NCBI RefSeq assembly: GCF_014904065.1
Contig: NZ_JACXJG010000014.1
Coordinates: 10,365 to 21,822 of the forward strand
Reading direction: 5' to 3'
Source: Gulosibacter sediminis
GTDB taxonomy: Bacteria; Actinomycetota; Actinomycetes; Actinomycetales; Microbacteriaceae
Length of the DNA: 11,458 nt
Shown: piece after piece, positions 1 to 7,955 of the stretch
How the letters are laid out: every line of letters starts with the position of its first letter
How positions within the stretch are numbered: the stretch's first letter is position 1
The notes under the pieces: model-generated
The model's database searches: none
Told to the model about the DNA's origin: nothing
Seen by the model: only the letters and a program-made list of their open reading frames with translations
Made by a program: the position numbers and the translations under genes

Positions 1-705
<705 letters not shown>

Positions 706-742
706 GCGCGCTATCTTTCCACGACCCGGCGACAAATCCCGC

Positions 743-776
743 ATCGACCTGGCCATCCGGGGCCTAGGATCGGTGC
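743..776 (+). promoter_or_regulatory. Candidate promoter giving a leaderless rsmD mRNA
   Basis: In the 71-bp gap between the divergent MoxR and rsmD genes, a -10-like TAGGAT (765-770) lies six bases before the GTG start of rsmD. That spacing would put transcription initiation on the start codon itself, a leaderless arrangement common in actinobacteria. No Shine-Dalgarno-like sequence precedes the GTG. A weak -35-like TCGACC (744-749) is 15 bp upstream of the -10, which is short. The -10 position is the main support; the rest is inference. Confidence 0.35.
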
Positions 777-1340
777 GTGACTCGGATTATTGGTGGCCAG
801 GCGGCAGCGGTGCGCCTCGAGGTGCCACCACGCGGCACCCGGCCGACGAGCGACAAGGTGCGCGAGGCGATGTTCTCGACGCTCGACTCGGCCTTCGAAC
901 TCGACGGTGCTCGGGTACTCGACCTCTATGCCGGCACCGGCGCGCTCGGGCTCGAGGCGCTCTCGCGAGGCGCCGAGTCGGTCGTGCTCGTCGAGAAGTC
1001 CGAGCAGGCGGCGCGGCTGCTGCGCACGAATGCGCGGGCCGTCTCCCGCCAGCTCCCCCGGGCCTCGGCCTCGGTCGAGAACTCGCCCGTCGCCCGCTGG
1101 CTCGCCCGCGGCCTTGGCGAATTCGACCTCGTGTTCATCGACCCGCCGTACGACGTTGCCACCGCGACCGTGTACGGCGAGCTCGAGCTGCTGCTCCCCC
1201 TCCTCTCCCCCGACGCCCTCGTGGTCGTCGAGCGGTCGAGTCGCAGCGACGCCATCGAGGCGCCCGAGGGGTACGTCCTGTGGCGACAGAAGGACTACGG
1301 CGAGACGGTGGTGCGCTACTTCGAACTCGCGTCGCGGTAG
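777..1340 (+). CDS. rsmD: 16S rRNA (guanine966-N2)-methyltransferase RsmD
   Basis: RsmD uses S-adenosylmethionine to methylate N2 of G966 in 16S rRNA during assembly of the 30S subunit. The 187-residue product has the family length and landmarks: an N-terminal MTRIIGG with PTSDKVREAMF (23-33), the SAM-binding loop VLDLYAGTGALGLEALSRGA (47-66), and the catalytic motif IV DPPY (122-125). The GTG start at 777 gives the conserved N-terminus directly and is probably leaderless. The gene stands alone on the plus strand; its 3' end overlaps the 3' end of thiL by 25 bp. The partners often found with rsmD elsewhere (recG, coaD) are not visible in this window. Confidence 0.95.
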   Translation: MTRIIGGQAAAVRLEVPPRGTRPTSDKVREAMFSTLDSAFELDGARVLDLYAGTGALGLEALSRGAESVVLVEKSEQAARLLRTNARAVSRQLPRASASVENSPVARWLARGLGEFDLVFIDPPYDVATATVYGELELLLPLLSPDALVVVERSSRSDAIEAPEGYVLWRQKDYGETVVRYFELASR

Positions 1341-2338
1341 GGGTCCCACCCCTTCGCGGCCGCCAGCCGACCGCCGACCGTCACGCCCGGCGTGCCCTCG
1401 TGCACCGTGCCGATGCGGGTAAAGCCGGCGGACAGGGCGACCCCCTCGGGGAACGTCGCGAGCATGGTGTGCTCCTCGCCGCCCGTGAGCTGCAGTTCGA
1501 GGGCGAGCTCCGCGCTCGCCAGCGGTTTGAGGCCGAGCAGCCGCGCGAGGTGCGAGGCGAGGCGGTCACTCAGGTGCGCGAAGCGGCCAGGTTCGAGATC
1601 GATGCGCACGCGCGAGGCCGTCGCCAAGCGGTCGGCGTCGAGCAGCGGACCGTCCGAGAGGTCCATCATCGCGGATGCGCCGGCCCGGGCCGCGCGCAGG
1701 CCCGCCGTGAGATCTGGCTCGGGCGCGAGCTGCGCGTTCATGAGCCGCTGGGCCTCGGCGTCGCGGCTCTTGCGGAGCCCGGCAAAGAGCAGCTTCAGGC
1801 CAGCAGCCGACTGGCCGAGCGCACCCGAGACCGCCAGGGCATCCCCCGGTCGCGCGCCCGAACGGAGCACCGGCGCCCGACCCTCCAGCGAGCCGAAGGC
1901 GGTGACGGCGATGAGCACCTGCGGCGCGGTCGCGAGGTCGCCACCGGCGATGCCGCAGCCGGGCGCGTGCCGGCGCAGCGCCCCCGCCATACCCTCAGCG
2001 AGGCCCTCGACGAACGCGGCGCTCGTCGTACCCGGCACCGCGAGGGCCACGACGAGCCCGGTCGGCCGGGCGCCCATCGCGGCGATGTCCGACAGGTTCG
2101 ACACCATGGCTTTGTGGCCGAGCTGCTGGGGCGACGACCACTCGAGCCGAAAGTCGGGCCCCTCGATCATCGTGTCGCTCGTCACGACCACCTGGCCATC
2201 GGGGGCGGGGAGGATCGCCGAATCGTCGCCCGGTCCGAGCGGCAGTTCGACGTCGGGCAGGCGGCGCAGGATGCGCGCGAGCACCTCGCGCTCGCCGAGC
2301 TCGGCAACGGTCTCGGCGGCAGCCATGGGTTCGGTCAC
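1316..2338 (-). CDS. thiL: Thiamine-monophosphate kinase ThiL
   Basis: ThiL phosphorylates thiamine monophosphate with ATP to give thiamine diphosphate, the active cofactor. The 340-residue frame carries the AIRS/PurM-like kinase signature in order: GPGDDSAIL (35-43), TSDTMIEG (53-60), HKAMVSNLSDIAAMGA (75-90), GIAGGDL (129-135), MMDLSDG (224-230) with LLDADRLA following, TGGEEH (285-290) and a C-terminal GWDPYR (330-335). I chose GTG 2338; ATG 2326, four codons in, is an equally usable start, and neither has a strong ribosome site. The usual GGED(Y/H) motif reads GGEEH here. The gene diverges from the DUF3515 gene and runs into the tail of rsmD, overlapping it by 25 bp. Confidence 0.93.
   Translation of the reverse strand: MTEPMAAAETVAELGEREVLARILRRLPDVELPLGPGDDSAILPAPDGQVVVTSDTMIEGPDFRLEWSSPQQLGHKAMVSNLSDIAAMGARPTGLVVALAVPGTTSAAFVEGLAEGMAGALRRHAPGCGIAGGDLATAPQVLIAVTAFGSLEGRAPVLRSGARPGDALAVSGALGQSAAGLKLLFAGLRKSRDAEAQRLMNAQLAPEPDLTAGLRAARAGASAMMDLSDGPLLDADRLATASRVRIDLEPGRFAHLSDRLASHLARLLGLKPLASAELALELQLTGGEEHTMLATFPEGVALSAGFTRIGTVHEGTPGVTVGGRLAAAKGWDPYRDASSK
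1339..1353 (+). terminator. Short hairpin at the rsmD stop (possible terminator)
   Basis: The inverted repeat AGGGGT-ccc-ACCCCT begins inside the rsmD stop codon and makes a perfect 6-bp stem with a 3-nt loop. It is followed by TTC but by no T-tract. It lies inside the last codons of thiL, so thiL coding also constrains it. It could help end rsmD transcription before it runs antisense through thiL, but the evidence is only the stem. Confidence 0.25.
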
Positions 2339-2396
2339 CGCGCCACCATACCGCGCCCTGCCACCGCGGCCGCGGGCCGATAAGCTTGTGTGCACA

Positions 2397-2885
2397 ATGT
2401 CTCGCTTCTCGCTGCGCCCCCTGGCGGCGCTCACCATCGCCGCATCCGCCGTGTTGTTGTCGGGCTGCAGCGGCCCATCGGTCGCTATGCAACCCGCCGA
2501 GTCGGCCGCCGCGCCCGAGTGCGCCGACGTCACGGTGCGTCTGCCCGACACCGTCGACGGCCTCGAGAAGCGCGAAACGAACGCGCAGGCCACGGGCGCA
2601 TGGGGCAATCCCGCGTCGGTGCTGCTGCGCTGCGGGGTGCCCTCGCCGGGGCCGACGAGCGACCGGTGCATCTCGCTCAACGGCATCGACTGGATCGAGG
2701 ACGCCTCCGAGGCACCGACCTACCGGTACACGAGCTACGGGCGCACGCCGGCCGTCGAGGTCGCGATCGACTCGAGCACCGGCGTCTCGGGCACGAACGC
2801 CCTCATCGACCTGCAGGATGCCGTCGGCATGCTGCCGCAGACCGGCGCGTGCGTCGGCCCCGACGACCTGCTCAACACCCCGTAG
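2397..2885 (+). CDS. DUF3515-family lipoprotein
   Basis: This is a predicted exported lipoprotein of unknown function. The 162-residue product has a basic start (MSRFSLR), a hydrophobic core and a lipobox LSGC with the lipidated cysteine at residue 24. The mature part contains a GAWGNPASVLLRCGV stretch (67-81) typical of DUF3515, and four further cysteines (42, 79, 91, 152) that could form two disulfides outside the membrane. A GTG at 2388, in frame and three codons upstream, is an alternative start; no clear ribosome site is seen, and a weak TAAGCT (2381-2386) could be a -10 for a very short leader. The gene sits reversed between ddl and thiL, as its homologue does in mycobacteria. That neighbourhood suggests an envelope role, but this is only inference. 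Confidence 0.87.
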   Translation: MSRFSLRPLAALTIAASAVLLSGCSGPSVAMQPAESAAAPECADVTVRLPDTVDGLEKRETNAQATGAWGNPASVLLRCGVPSPGPTSDRCISLNGIDWIEDASEAPTYRYTSYGRTPAVEVAIDSSTGVSGTNALIDLQDAVGMLPQTGACVGPDDLLNTP

Positions 2886-2889
2886 CCGG

Positions 2890-2912
2890 GCCCGCCCACA
2901 CGTCGGGCGAGC
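2890..2912. terminator. Intergenic hairpin between converging DUF3515 and ddl genes
   Basis: The 36-bp gap between two converging stop codons holds an inverted repeat with arms 2890-2897 and 2905-2912 and a 7-nt loop. Read on the minus strand (end of ddl) it forms 8 bp with one G-U pair. Read on the plus strand it forms the same stem with one mismatch. There is no T-tract on either side, as is common for actinobacterial terminators. Its position at the end of two converging units supports a bidirectional terminator. Confidence 0.5.
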
Positions 2913-2921
2913 GCGAAATCA

Positions 2922-4031
2922 CTACTTCGCGTATCGCGAGAGCGCGACCTCGATGAGCTCGGTGATGAGCTCGGGGTAGCTCACGCCCGTCTCCTGCCAG
3001 CAGCGCGGGAACATCGAGATCGGTGTGAAGCCGGGCAGCGTGTTCACCTCGTTGATGAGGAAGCCCTCGTCGTCGAGGAAGAAGTCGACGCGGGCGAGCC
3101 CGTCACAGCCGAGCGCCTCGAAGGCGCGCACCGCGAGGTCCTGCGCGGCCGCGAGCTGCGCATCGGTCAGTTCGGCCGGGCACACGAGCTGCGCCGCGGA
3201 GTCGTCGAGGTACTTCGACGCGAAGTCGTAGAAGCCGCCGTTCGAGATGACGATCTCACCAGCAACCGAGGCCCGGGCGCGCTCCCCCGGGCGTGACGCG
3301 AGCACCGCGATTTCAACCTCGCGGCCCGAGATGCCGCGCTCGATGAGCACGTGGTCGTCTTCGGCGAGCGCGACGCGCATTGCCTCAGCAAGTGCCTCAG
3401 GCGCATCCACCTTCGACACGCCCACCGACGACCCGGCGCGGGCGGGCTTCACGAAGGCCGGGTAGCCGAGCTCATCGGCGACGCGCGAGGTAACGATGTC
3501 GCCGGCCTGTGCCCACTCCTGCGCGTGCACCGTGATGCCGGGCGCGGTGCGAATGCCCGCGGCCTCGAGCACGAGCTTCGTGTAGTGCTTGTCCATGCCA
3601 ACGGCGCTCGCGAGCACCGACGAGCCGACGAACGGCAGGCCGACGAGCTCGAGCGCGCCCTGCAGAGTGCCGTCCTCGCCGAACGGGCCGTGCAGCACCG
3701 GGAACACGAGGTCGATGTCGCCGAGCGACTCGATGACGCCGTCGCGCAGCACGCGCAGCTCGCGGGTGTCGGCCGAGTCGGGCAGCAGGATACGGGTGCC
3801 GTTGTCGACGATCTCGGGCAGGTGCTCGGGGTCGAGGCGGAACTTCTCGGCGTCGTCGTCCTCGAGCACCCACGCGCCCTGACGTGTGATGCCGACGGGA
3901 ATCACGCGGTAGCGGTCGCGATCGATCGCTCCGAGCACGCCCGACGCCGTGGCGCACGAGATCTGGTGCTCGCTCGAACGGCCACCGAAGACGAGCATCA
4001 CGGTCGTGAGCGGTGCGGTGGTGTCGGTCAT
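2922..4031 (-). CDS. ddl: D-alanine--D-alanine ligase
   Basis: Ddl joins two D-alanines using ATP in the cytoplasm, supplying the dipeptide end of the peptidoglycan precursor. The 369-residue ATP-grasp protein shows FGGRSSEHQIS (15-25), HGPFGEDG (114-121), the ATP-binding KPARAGSSVGVSK (195-207), GREVEIAVL (236-244), the omega-loop YDFASKY (268-274), ARVDFF (313-318) and the metal-binding INEVNTLPGFT (326-336). Tyr274 matches the tyrosine that in characterised enzymes favours D-Ala over D-lactate as second substrate, so a D-Ala-D-Ala product is expected. The ATG start overlaps the gpsA stop by four bases (ATGA), which supports this start and translational coupling. It is the last gene of the leuC-to-ddl unit. 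Confidence 0.96.
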   Translation of the reverse strand: MTDTTAPLTTVMLVFGGRSSEHQISCATASGVLGAIDRDRYRVIPVGITRQGAWVLEDDDAEKFRLDPEHLPEIVDNGTRILLPDSADTRELRVLRDGVIESLGDIDLVFPVLHGPFGEDGTLQGALELVGLPFVGSSVLASAVGMDKHYTKLVLEAAGIRTAPGITVHAQEWAQAGDIVTSRVADELGYPAFVKPARAGSSVGVSKVDAPEALAEAMRVALAEDDHVLIERGISGREVEIAVLASRPGERARASVAGEIVISNGGFYDFASKYLDDSAAQLVCPAELTDAQLAAAQDLAVRAFEALGCDGLARVDFFLDDEGFLINEVNTLPGFTPISMFPRCWQETGVSYPELITELIEVALSRYAK

Positions 4032-5113
4032 GCGGTTTCTCCCTGCGGTTCTTCGTCGTGTTCGGTGGCGAGGTGCGGCGCGAGGTCGGAGGGATGCATT
4101 TTGCCCTGCAGCACATCGGCGATCTGCTGCACGATTGGCATCGGCACGCGGCGCGAATTCGCAATCTGGAGAATCGACGATACCGAGCGCAGGCCCTCCG
4201 CCGTCTGTTCCATGCGCGAGTTGACGTCTTGGTAGCTGTAGCCCTGGCCGAGCAGGCGACCGGCGGTGAAGTTGCGCGAGAGCGGCGACATGCACGTCGC
4301 GATGAGGTCGCCCATGCCCGCGAGGCCCATCATGGTGTCGCGCGAGGCGCCGAGGGCCACCGCGAAATCGGTGATCTCGGCGAGACCGCGGGTCATGATC
4401 GACGCCTTGGTGTTCTCGCCGAAGCCGACGCCGTCACAAATGCCGATCGCGATGGCGATGAGGTTCTTGAGCACGCCGCCGAACTCGGTGCCGATGACGT
4501 CCTCGTTGACGTAGCTGCGGAGGTAGCTGTTGCGTGCGACCTGCGCGACGCGCACGGCGAGTTCGCGCGACTGGCTCGCGACCACGATCGCCGTCGGCTG
4601 CTCGCGGGCAATCTCGAGCGCAATGTTCGGGCCACTCGCGGCCGCGACTCGGTCGCCGTGGAGGTGCGCCACCTCGGAGATGACCTCACTCATGCGCTTG
4701 CCGGTCGAGCGTTCGACGCCCTTCATGAGGCTCACGATCGCCGCGTTAGGCGACAGCGCCGACGAGAACTCCTCGAGGTTCTCTCGGGCCGACTGCGCGG
4801 GCACCGAAAGGAAGATAATCGAGCCGTCAGCGACGGCCGAGCGGGTGTCGCAGGTGGCGCGGATGCGCGCGGGCAGGTTCACGCCCGGCAGGTAGAGGGT
4901 GTTGCGGTGCGCCTCGTTGATCTCGGCGGCGAGTTCGGGGCGCCGCACGACGAGCGTGACATCGCGGCCTCCGTCGGCGACAACCTTTGCGAAGGTCGTG
5001 CCCCAGTTACCGCCGCCAACCACGACCACGCGCTCCTGCTCGGCGGGCTGCCGCTCGTTTTCCGCGAACGCGGGCAGCGTCAGCGGTTGGGTGAGCGGGT
5101 ACCACTCGCTCAT
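4028..5113 (-). CDS. gpsA: NAD(P)H-dependent glycerol-3-phosphate dehydrogenase
   Basis: GpsA reduces dihydroxyacetone phosphate to sn-glycerol 3-phosphate, the backbone of phospholipids. Visible motifs are the Rossmann loop GGGNWGT (33-39), LMKGVE (129-134) with its active-site lysine region, SGPN (160-163), GGVLKN with the catalytic lysine at 217, NTKA (234-237) and GLAGMGDLIATC (263-274). At 361 residues it is slightly longer than usual because about 28 residues precede the Rossmann fold. The ATG start shares ATGA with the acyltransferase stop, which supports it. An in-frame GTG at codon 29 has AGGAG only three bases away and looks less likely. The gene lies between the acyltransferase that uses its product's derivative and ddl. 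Confidence 0.95.
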   Translation of the reverse strand: MSEWYPLTQPLTLPAFAENERQPAEQERVVVVGGGNWGTTFAKVVADGGRDVTLVVRRPELAAEINEAHRNTLYLPGVNLPARIRATCDTRSAVADGSIIFLSVPAQSARENLEEFSSALSPNAAIVSLMKGVERSTGKRMSEVISEVAHLHGDRVAAASGPNIALEIAREQPTAIVVASQSRELAVRVAQVARNSYLRSYVNEDVIGTEFGGVLKNLIAIAIGICDGVGFGENTKASIMTRGLAEITDFAVALGASRDTMMGLAGMGDLIATCMSPLSRNFTAGRLLGQGYSYQDVNSRMEQTAEGLRSVSSILQIANSRRVPMPIVQQIADVLQGKMHPSDLAPHLATEHDEEPQGETA

Positions 5114-5925
5114 TTCGCCGACCCCTCGTTCTTGCCGCGCCGACGACGCAGCTTCGCTGAGGCGCGTTCCTCCTGCACCTTCGTCGGCAGCCCGAACTCG
5201 GTCTCGCCATGGTTCGCGGGGTCATAGACCTCGGCGGGCGCCTCGCCCTCGCGAATCTCTTCGAGCAGACGCGTGATCTCGGCCATGAGGCGACGCGTCG
5301 CCTCCTCGACCGCGCTGCGCGAGGTGTGCTTGCCGGCAAACTCGGTCAGGTCGATTGGCTCGCCAACGTTGACGATGATCGGCGTGCGCCACCGAAACTT
5401 GAACTTCTTCTCGAAGCGCGGCATGAGTGCCTGCGCACCCCACGAAGCCATGGGGATCAGCGGCACATTCGATTCCAGGGCAAGGCGCACCGCGCCCGAC
5501 TTACCGCGCATCGGCCACGAGTCGGGCTCGCGGGTGAGCGTGCCCTCTGGATACACGATGACGATGCCCTGCTGGCTCACGAGCTCGCGGGCGGCCGACA
5601 TGCTGCCGCTGAGGTTCGCGGCGCGGGCACGCTCGACCGGGATCTGCCCGGACTTGCGCAGCAACCAGCCGAGGACGGGCACCTTGAACAACGAGGCCTT
5701 CGCCATGTAGCGCGGCTTTCGGCCGAGCTTCCATACCGCGACGCCGTTCGAGACGGGGTCGATGTCGGAGTAGTGATTCGGCGCGAGCACCGCCGCCCCG
5801 GTGGGCGGGAGGCTCCCGCGAATCTCGTACTTCGTTAGCAGCGACCATGGCGGCACCGCGATGCCCGCCATCACCCAGAACAGCGACGGTTTGCGCCGTT
5901 CCGGGTAGCGTCCACCTCGCGCCAT
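5110..5925 (-). CDS. PlsC-type 1-acylglycerol-3-phosphate acyltransferase
   Basis: The protein belongs to the PlsC/AGPAT family, which transfers an acyl chain to 1-acylglycerol-3-phosphate to form phosphatidate at the inner membrane face. In the 271 residues the catalytic motif NHYSDID (50-56; His51 and Asp56) is intact. It is followed by the substrate-binding motif YPEGT (125-129) and the VPLIPMA motif (154-160). A hydrophobic segment near residues 15-30 could hold it on the membrane. The C-terminal tail is rich in Arg/Lys. The gene starts three bases after the murA stop and ends inside the gpsA start. Actinobacteria carry several paralogues, some acting on mannosides or other lipids, so the exact acceptor is not certain; the next gene, gpsA, favours glycerophospholipid synthesis. 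Confidence 0.9.
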   Translation of the reverse strand: MARGGRYPERRKPSLFWVMAGIAVPPWSLLTKYEIRGSLPPTGAAVLAPNHYSDIDPVSNGVAVWKLGRKPRYMAKASLFKVPVLGWLLRKSGQIPVERARAANLSGSMSAARELVSQQGIVIVYPEGTLTREPDSWPMRGKSGAVRLALESNVPLIPMASWGAQALMPRFEKKFKFRWRTPIIVNVGEPIDLTEFAGKHTSRSAVEEATRRLMAEITRLLEEIREGEAPAEVYDPANHGETEFGLPTKVQEERASAKLRRRRGKNEGSAK

Positions 5926-5928
5926 CGT

Positions 5929-7305
5929 CTAGTTCTCGATCTCGAAGTCGGCGCCGAGGCCGCGCAGCTTCGAGAGGAAATTCTCGTAGCCACGCGCGAT
6001 GATGCCAACGTTCGAGACGCGCGATTCGCCCTCCGCCATGAGCGCGGCGATGAGATGGCTGAAGCCACCGCGCAGGTCGGGCACCTGAATGTCGGCGCCG
6101 TGCAGCTGCGACGGGCCCGAGATGACGGCCGAGTGCACGAAGTTGCGCTGGCCAAAGCGACACTTCTGGCCACCGAGGCACTCTCGGTGCAGTTCGATGG
6201 TCGCACCCATGGCCGAGAGCGCTTCGGTGAAGCCAAAGCGCTGCTCGTACACGGTCTCGTGCACGATCGAGACGCCGGGGGCCTGCGTGAGCGCGACCAC
6301 GACCGGCTGCTGCCAGTCAGTCATGAAGCCCGGGTGCACATCCGTCTCGATCACGACGGGACGCAACTCGTGCGCGTCGCCGGGGTGCGTGAAACGAATG
6401 CCGTCGTCCTGCACCTCGAAGCGCCCGCCCGCCTTGCGGAAGACGTTGAGGAAGGTGAGCATCTCGCTCTGGGTCGCTCCCTCGACGAAGATGTCACCGC
6501 GGGTCGCGAGTGCGGCGGCAGCCCAACTCGCGGCCTCGTTGCGATCAAACAGCGACTTGTGGTCGTAGCCGTGCATCGACGACACACCTTCGATGCGGAT
6601 CACGCGGTCGGCGTCCACCGAAATGACGGCGCCCATCTTCTGGAGCAGGTTGATGAGATCCATGATCTCGGGCTCGATGGCGGCGTTCGACAGCTCGGTG
6701 AGGCCCTGCGCGCGAACGGCGGTGAGCAGCACCTGCTCGGTCGCGCCAACCGACGGGTAGTCGAGGTGAATCTTCGCGCCCGTGAGGCCGTTCGGCGCGG
6801 TGAGGCGGATGCCCTCGGGCAGCTTGTCGACCGTGGCACCAAACGAGCGCAGTGCCGAGAGGTGGAAGTCGATCGGGCGGTCACCAATGCGGCAGCCACC
6901 GAGGTCGGGAATGAAGGCCTCGCCGAGCTGGTGCAGCAGCGGGCCGCAGAACAGAATCGGGATGCGGCTCGACCCGGCGTGCGCATTGATCTCTGCCGAG
7001 TGCGCACGCTTCACGTTCGACGGGTCGAGGCGGATCTCGCCGCCCTCGACGTCGCGGTCAATCTCGACGCCGTGCACGCCGAGCAAGCCCGAAACGATGC
7101 GAACATCAGAGATGTCGGGCACATTGCGCAGCACGCTCGGCGTATCGGCGAGCAGGGCCGCGACCATGGCCTTGGTTACAAAATTCTTGGCACCACGTAC
7201 GTGGACACGTCCGTTGAGGGGCTGGCCCCCGTGGAAAGTGATGGTGTCGGCGTCGAGTCCCGAGAACTTTGCGAAACGTGCAGCGTCCTCAGTCAGTGTG
7301 CTCAC
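5929..7305 (-). CDS. murA: UDP-N-acetylglucosamine 1-carboxyvinyltransferase MurA
   Basis: MurA transfers enolpyruvate from phosphoenolpyruvate to UDP-GlcNAc, the first committed step of peptidoglycan synthesis. The 458-residue EPSP-synthase-fold protein has RGAKN (37-41; Lys40-Asn41), [11 protein letters not shown] (136-146) with the catalytic cysteine at 138, [13 protein letters not shown] (321-333; Asp330) and DLR (410-412; the PEP-binding arginine). It is about 40 residues longer than the E. coli enzyme. The excess is an N-terminal stretch of about 20 residues and an insertion near 374-392 that contains two cysteines (376, 382). The start is GTG 7305, overlapping the leuD stop by four bases (GTGA), so it is probably coupled to leuD. 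Cys138 is the residue alkylated by fosfomycin in other MurA enzymes. Confidence 0.95.
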   Translation of the reverse strand: MSTLTEDAARFAKFSGLDADTITFHGGQPLNGRVHVRGAKNFVTKAMVAALLADTPSVLRNVPDISDVRIVSGLLGVHGVEIDRDVEGGEIRLDPSNVKRAHSAEINAHAGSSRIPILFCGPLLHQLGEAFIPDLGGCRIGDRPIDFHLSALRSFGATVDKLPEGIRLTAPNGLTGAKIHLDYPSVGATEQVLLTAVRAQGLTELSNAAIEPEIMDLINLLQKMGAVISVDADRVIRIEGVSSMHGYDHKSLFDRNEAASWAAAALATRGDIFVEGATQSEMLTFLNVFRKAGGRFEVQDDGIRFTHPGDAHELRPVVIETDVHPGFMTDWQQPVVVALTQAPGVSIVHETVYEQRFGFTEALSAMGATIELHRECLGGQKCRFGQRNFVHSAVISGPSQLHGADIQVPDLRGGFSHLIAALMAEGESRVSNVGIIARGYENFLSKLRGLGADFEIEN

Positions 7306-7955
7306 GCGCGATTCCCTCCAGTTGCTTCGGTAATTGCCGGGATTCCCGGCTCAGTTTCGCCCAGTGCGGGCAGGGTCCGCGGCATCCAGCTCGGGCGAGT
7401 CTTCTCAAACTCGTCGATTGCCGATTCGTCGCGGAGGGTCAGCCCGATGTCATCGAGCCCCTCGAGGAGGCGCCAGCGCATGTACGGGTCGATCTCGAAA
7501 CCAAACTCGAGTTCACCCGCGCGCACAAGCTGCGCCTCAAGATCTACCGTCACCGCGGCGCCGGGGTCGCCCTCGAGGTACTCCCAGATCTGCTCGACCT
7601 GGGGCTCCTCGATGATGGCGATAAGCAGGCCCTGCTTGCCCGAGTTACCGCGGAAAATTTCGCCGAAGCGCGAGCCGATGACCGCCTGGAAGCCGTAGTC
7701 CTTGAGCGCCCACACGGCGTGCTCGCGGCTCGAGCCGGTGCCAAAGTCGGGGCCGACGACGAGCACGCGCGGGCTCGCGTACGCGGGCTGGTTCAGGATG
7801 AACTCCGGGTCCTGCCGCCAGTTCGCGAACAGGGCATCGTCAAAGCCGGTTTTCGTGACGCGCTTGAGGAACACCGCCGGGATGATCTGGTCGGTGTCGA
7901 CGTTCGAACGGCGCAGCGGAACTCCGGTGCCGTCAATCCTTGAAATTTTGTCCAT
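7302..7955 (-). CDS. leuD: 3-isopropylmalate dehydratase small subunit
   Basis: LeuD is the small, swivelling subunit that combines with LeuC to isomerise 2-isopropylmalate to 3-isopropylmalate in leucine synthesis. The 217-residue product shows [10 protein letters not shown] (17-26), the signature [14 protein letters not shown] (71-84) and [11 protein letters not shown] (95-105). The C-terminus extends somewhat past the [10 protein letters not shown] segment found in actinobacterial LeuD. Its ATG uses the last A of the leuC stop (TAATG, a 1-bp overlap), which fixes the start and implies co-translation with its partner subunit. Its stop overlaps the murA start. Confidence 0.97.
   Translation of the reverse strand: MDKISRIDGTGVPLRRSNVDTDQIIPAVFLKRVTKTGFDDALFANWRQDPEFILNQPAYASPRVLVVGPDFGTGSSREHAVWALKDYGFQAVIGSRFGEIFRGNSGKQGLLIAIIEEPQVEQIWEYLEGDPGAAVTVDLEAQLVRAGELEFGFEIDPYMRWRLLEGLDDIGLTLRDESAIDEFEKTRPSWMPRTLPALGETEPGIPAITEATGGNRA

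Noticed and set aside
2952..2974. Direct repeat GATGAGCTCGG twice near the 3' end of ddl
   Set aside because: It lies in coding sequence and simply encodes the repeated ELI residues of the C-terminal helix (ELITELI).
4013..5227. A 404-codon plus-strand open frame antisense to gpsA
   Set aside because: It has low-complexity Arg/Ala/Glu/Asp composition and no motif, and lies wholly opposite a confident gene.
6055..7698. A 547-codon plus-strand open frame antisense to murA and leuD
   Set aside because: It spans a junction of two real genes, has no family signature and is explained by codon bias.
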